Part shown: in pieces, positions 61,488 to 64,000 of the stretch
Position numbering within the stretch: position 1 is the stretch's first letter
Layout: each line of letters opens with the position of its first letter
Assembly (NCBI GenBank): GCA_002304925.1
Contig: DBPT01000007.1
Span: 62,001 to 126,000 of the forward strand
Direction: 5' to 3'
Source: Prolixibacteraceae bacterium UBA1413
Lineage (GTDB): Bacteria > Bacteroidota > Bacteroidia > Bacteroidales > Prolixibacteraceae
Length of the DNA: 64,000 bases
Made by a program: the position numbers and the translations under genes
Notes under the pieces: generated by a model
Seen by the model: the letters and a program-made list of their open reading frames with translations, nothing else
What the model was told of the DNA's origin: nothing
Databases searched by the model: none

Positions 61488-63167
61488 TCAGATCAGGCTT
61501 CGGGCCTCCCGGTCGGGGTCGTTTTTGACTTCGCAGGTGTCGTCAAGGATCATGGTCTCGCCATTTTCTGTGGTATAGCGTGGCCATTGGGGCAATCCGG
61601 CCCCGTTGGGATCACCGGTGCGCATGAACTGCAGGAGGGCGCCGCTCATTTTTTCGGAAAGGGCGCGGGGTCGTTTGCCGCCGCCGGTATGGGTGAGCAT
61701 CAGGTCGGTATTGGCGTACCAGAAGCAGATGTCGAGGCAGTGGAAGGCCCGCATGCGGTTGTTGAAGAGGGGAGGTTCCCACCCGAACCATGCCAGATAA
61801 ACGGGTGCCGGTTGGTTGGCTTTGGCGTTGGCGGTTTCGATCGCTCCCTTGCGGTTGCTGGCGGCCAGGGTCATCACCTCGATGGGTTTGACCTCCGGAA
61901 ACACTTTGGCGTAAGCCTCATAGACTTCCTGAGCTTTGTCGCCGAATCCACCCCTGAAACCGCGGCCCCCCTTCATCATCTCAATGGCTTTTTCTGCGGT
62001 GAGGGCTTCCATTTCGGGATTGGTGCGGGCCATGCCCCATTCGTGGAAGGTAGTGCAAATAAGCATGGGTACATCCGCCGAAAGTCCGGCGGGATCGCTA
62101 AAGAACTTCCCTTTGGGAAGGAGGGTTCCGTCGGCTACGGGGGCAAATCCACCCCGCATGCCGGGAGCCGGTTGTTCCTCTGCCATCTTCCGGGTGGCCG
62201 CCTGGGCGATTCTTAGATACTCTTTCCAGGGGATATCCTGCAATTTATCGACTTCTGCGGGGGTGAGGCCTGCCTCGCGGACTACATATTCCCCCAGTTT
62301 GCGGGCGTATTCCTGATTGAGGGCTTCCGTGGAACTTCCGCTGAGGGGAACCGCCTTGTGGATAAGACCCCGGGCTGCAGGCATGGCGGTCAGAACGCAC
62401 ACCTTGGCGCCTCCGCCCGACTGCCCCATGATGGTCACGTTGGCGGGGTCACCACCAAAATTTGCGATGTTATCACGGACCCACACCAGGGCAGCCACCA
62501 TGTCAAGGGCCCCTGCATTCCCCGAGGAGGCATATTTCTCTCCCCCGACTCCTGAAAGGTCGGTAAACCCGATGGGCCCCAGCCGGTGGTTGATGGAGAC
62601 GAAGACGATATTCCCCTTACGGCTGAGGTTCTCCCCCATATAGCCATCCTGTTCTATGCCATTGCCGTTGGTGTAACCTCCTCCGTGGAGCCACACCATC
62701 ACCGGCCGCTTTCCTCCGTCATCCAGGGCGGGGGTCCAGATGTTAAGCCGCAGGCAATCCTCACTTACGTCGTCGTAATTCCAATGGTCGACGAACGATG
62801 CCCAGGCGTTGCCATACCGGTTATCCATGTTCTGGGGGGCAGAATTGCCCCACCATACCGCCGGAAGGATCCCTTCCCAGGGTGCCGGGGGCTGCGGAGG
62901 CATAAAGCGGTTTTTTCCCGAGGTATCAGCGCCATAGGGGATCCCCCGGAAGTTATAAATGCCCCGGAGCAGAAACCCCTGTACCTTCCCATAACGGGTG
63001 GGGGCAATGGCAACATCGTCGCCCACAAAGAGCTGCTGTTCGTCATTGGCATGGGCGGAATCCTCCCCGGAAACGGTACACGACGGAAAAGATAGGATGG
63101 GAGCCAGTCCGAGCCCTGCCGCTCCGGCTCCCGCAGTCTTGAAAAAGGATCTACGGTTGGTTGTCAT
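61488..63167 (-). CDS. Type-B carboxylesterase with Tat-like signal
   Basis: Alpha/beta-hydrolase of 559 residues, family PF00135. The N-terminus MTTNRRSFFKTAGAGAAGLG has the RRSFFK pattern of a Tat signal, so the folded enzyme may be exported by Tat; SFPSC could allow lipidation. The family start (VQGFLLRGIYNFRGIPYG), the oxyanion segment VMVWLHGGGY and nucleophile Ser250 in IMGQSGGGAKV are present. The acid and His parts are less certain: FGWEPP and a C-terminal His in RAFHCLD. It lies between two GH3 genes, where removal of acyl groups from oligosaccharides would be useful; this is inference. Confidence 0.88.
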   Translation of the reverse strand: MTTNRRSFFKTAGAGAAGLGLAPILSFPSCTVSGEDSAHANDEQQLFVGDDVAIAPTRYGKVQGFLLRGIYNFRGIPYGADTSGKNRFMPPQPPAPWEGILPAVWWGNSAPQNMDNRYGNAWASFVDHWNYDDVSEDCLRLNIWTPALDDGGKRPVMVWLHGGGYTNGNGIEQDGYMGENLSRKGNIVFVSINHRLGPIGFTDLSGVGGEKYASSGNAGALDMVAALVWVRDNIANFGGDPANVTIMGQSGGGAKVCVLTAMPAARGLIHKAVPLSGSSTEALNQEYARKLGEYVVREAGLTPAEVDKLQDIPWKEYLRIAQAATRKMAEEQPAPGMRGGFAPVADGTLLPKGKFFSDPAGLSADVPMLICTTFHEWGMARTNPEMEALTAEKAIEMMKGGRGFRGGFGDKAQEVYEAYAKVFPEVKPIEVMTLAASNRKGAIETANAKANQPAPVYLAWFGWEPPLFNNRMRAFHCLDICFWYANTDLMLTHTGGGKRPRALSEKMSGALLQFMRTGDPNGAGLPQWPRYTTENGETMILDDTCEVKNDPDREARSLI

Positions 63168-63228
63168 GATATGCTGTTTTTACAGATTGTTTCTATTTCC
63201 ATTCGATGGTGTTTGCCGACAGAAAAGA

Positions 63229-64000
63229 CTACTTCAATGTCACTTCCTTTTTCACCAGGACATTACCCGCGGAGGCGCCCACCTGCAATTCGATGTTGCA
63301 AAGGTCATCATTCCAGGACTGGAGCTTTTCATCCCAGTACTGCAAACTTTTCACCGGAATCTCAAGTGTCACCTGTCGGATTTCCCCGGGAGCCAGGGTT
63401 TCCCGTGAGAAGGCTTTCAACTCCTTGTAAGGCCACTCCACGGAGGGATTAATCCGGTGGACATATGCCTGCACCACCTCATCGGCCGTTACCGGACCGC
63501 TGTTTTTCAATTCAAGGGAAAGTTTGATGACATCGTTTTGCCCATATTTCTCCCTGTCGGTTTTAAGATTTGCATATTCAAATTCCGAGTAGGTGAGGCC
63601 GTAGCCAAACGGATACATGACCGGGAGTTTTTTGGTGTCGAACCAGCGGTAGCCTATGAGCGACTCTTCGGAGTATATTGCGGTGTTGGGATCATTTTTC
63701 AGATCTTTTTCTATTTGTTTTTCCTCCGGTTTTTCCGTTTTTTCAGTTTGCGCCACCAGGTTGGCAAAGACGTCACTTCCTCTCGTTCCCTGGGGGTAGT
63801 TTCCCAAGGCGTAGGCCGGTGAGTCCTCCAGTTTCAGGGGAAGGGTGAAGGGGAGGCGCCCACCTGGGGAGATGTTCCCAGTAAGGACGTCGGCCAGGGC
63901 GTTTCCGCCTTCGGTTCCGTTGAACCAGGAGATCAGGAGGGCCCTGGACAGGGGTTTCACCACGGTGAGATCATTGGGAGCTCCGCTGACCAGAACGGTG
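63229..64000 (-). CDS. GH3 family beta-glycosidase, N-terminus beyond window
   Basis: C-terminal 256 codons of a second GH3 enzyme; the gene enters from the right edge. Visible are the end of the alpha/beta sandwich (TVLVSGAPNDLTVVKPLSRA, then ISWFNGTEGGNALADVLTG), the segment SPGGRLPFTLP and the fibronectin-like domain (MYPFGYGLTYSEFEYANL, EVVQAYVHR). The catalytic barrel lies outside the window. No GTG or ATG here is a true start because the conserved sequence continues to the last base. It lies 61 bases before the carboxylesterase and is probably co-transcribed with it. Confidence 0.9.
   Translation of the reverse strand, partial: TVLVSGAPNDLTVVKPLSRALLISWFNGTEGGNALADVLTGNISPGGRLPFTLPLKLEDSPAYALGNYPQGTRGSDVFANLVAQTEKTEKPEEKQIEKDLKNDPNTAIYSEESLIGYRWFDTKKLPVMYPFGYGLTYSEFEYANLKTDREKYGQNDVIKLSLELKNSGPVTADEVVQAYVHRINPSVEWPYKELKAFSRETLAPGEIRQVTLEIPVKSLQYWDEKLQSWNDDLCNIELQVGASAGNVLVKKEVTLK

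Noticed and set aside
1..64000. CRISPR array, tRNA, rRNA, insertion sequence or phage region
   Set aside because: No regularly spaced repeats, cloverleaf-like tRNA, rRNA-like sequence, transposase, integrase or capsid motif was seen.

Overview
The window comes from a member of the Bacteroidota, most likely of the Bacteroidales/Marinilabiliales type. The evidence is two SusC/SusD pairs, an ECF sigma/FecR anti-sigma pair feeding a SusC with an STN signalling domain, several secreted enzymes ending in type IX secretion (T9SS) sorting domains, and promoter-like TAnnTTTG boxes of the Bacteroidota kind. I saw no rRNA, tRNA, CRISPR array, transposase or phage gene. The content is dominated by plant cell-wall polysaccharide degradation.

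Region 1 (1-11.4 kb, minus strand) is a xylan utilisation locus. It runs SusC, SusD, a double CE1 esterase, a GH10 xylanase and two GH43 enzymes, the last cut by the window edge. No regulator is visible next to it. Region 2 (11.4-21.9 kb) holds an exported nitroreductase-like protein, an AEC-family permease, and an RND efflux operon (adaptor, pump, TolC-like protein) followed by a LytS/LytR-type two-component pair. Region 3 (21.7-30.6 kb) holds a small membrane protein, a divergent GH30 / GH43-CBM pair that again targets xylan, a T9SS-exported repeat protein, a C69 dipeptidase and a DUF1080 lipoprotein.

Region 4 (30.6-43.9 kb) opens with the oddest gene here: the first two thirds of a response-regulator receiver domain fused in frame to a YgiW-type OB-fold domain. 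Then come sigma factor, FecR, STN-SusC and SusD, closed by a strong terminator. A beta-helix protein with two good candidate promoters, an M28 peptidase and an uncharacterised exported protein follow. The glycan served by this second SusCD system is not obvious.

Region 5 (44-64 kb, all minus strand) holds a clan GH-A glycosidase, an MBL-fold hydrolase, GH105, GH95 and GH5 enzymes, a second RND efflux operon, two GH3 glycosidases (one cut by the window edge) and a type-B carboxylesterase. The enzymes fit together: endo-acting GH10, GH30 and GH5 cut backbones, CE1 removes acyl groups, GH43, GH95, GH105 and the GH-A enzyme remove side chains or terminal sugars, GH3 finishes oligosaccharides, and the two SusCD pairs import products.
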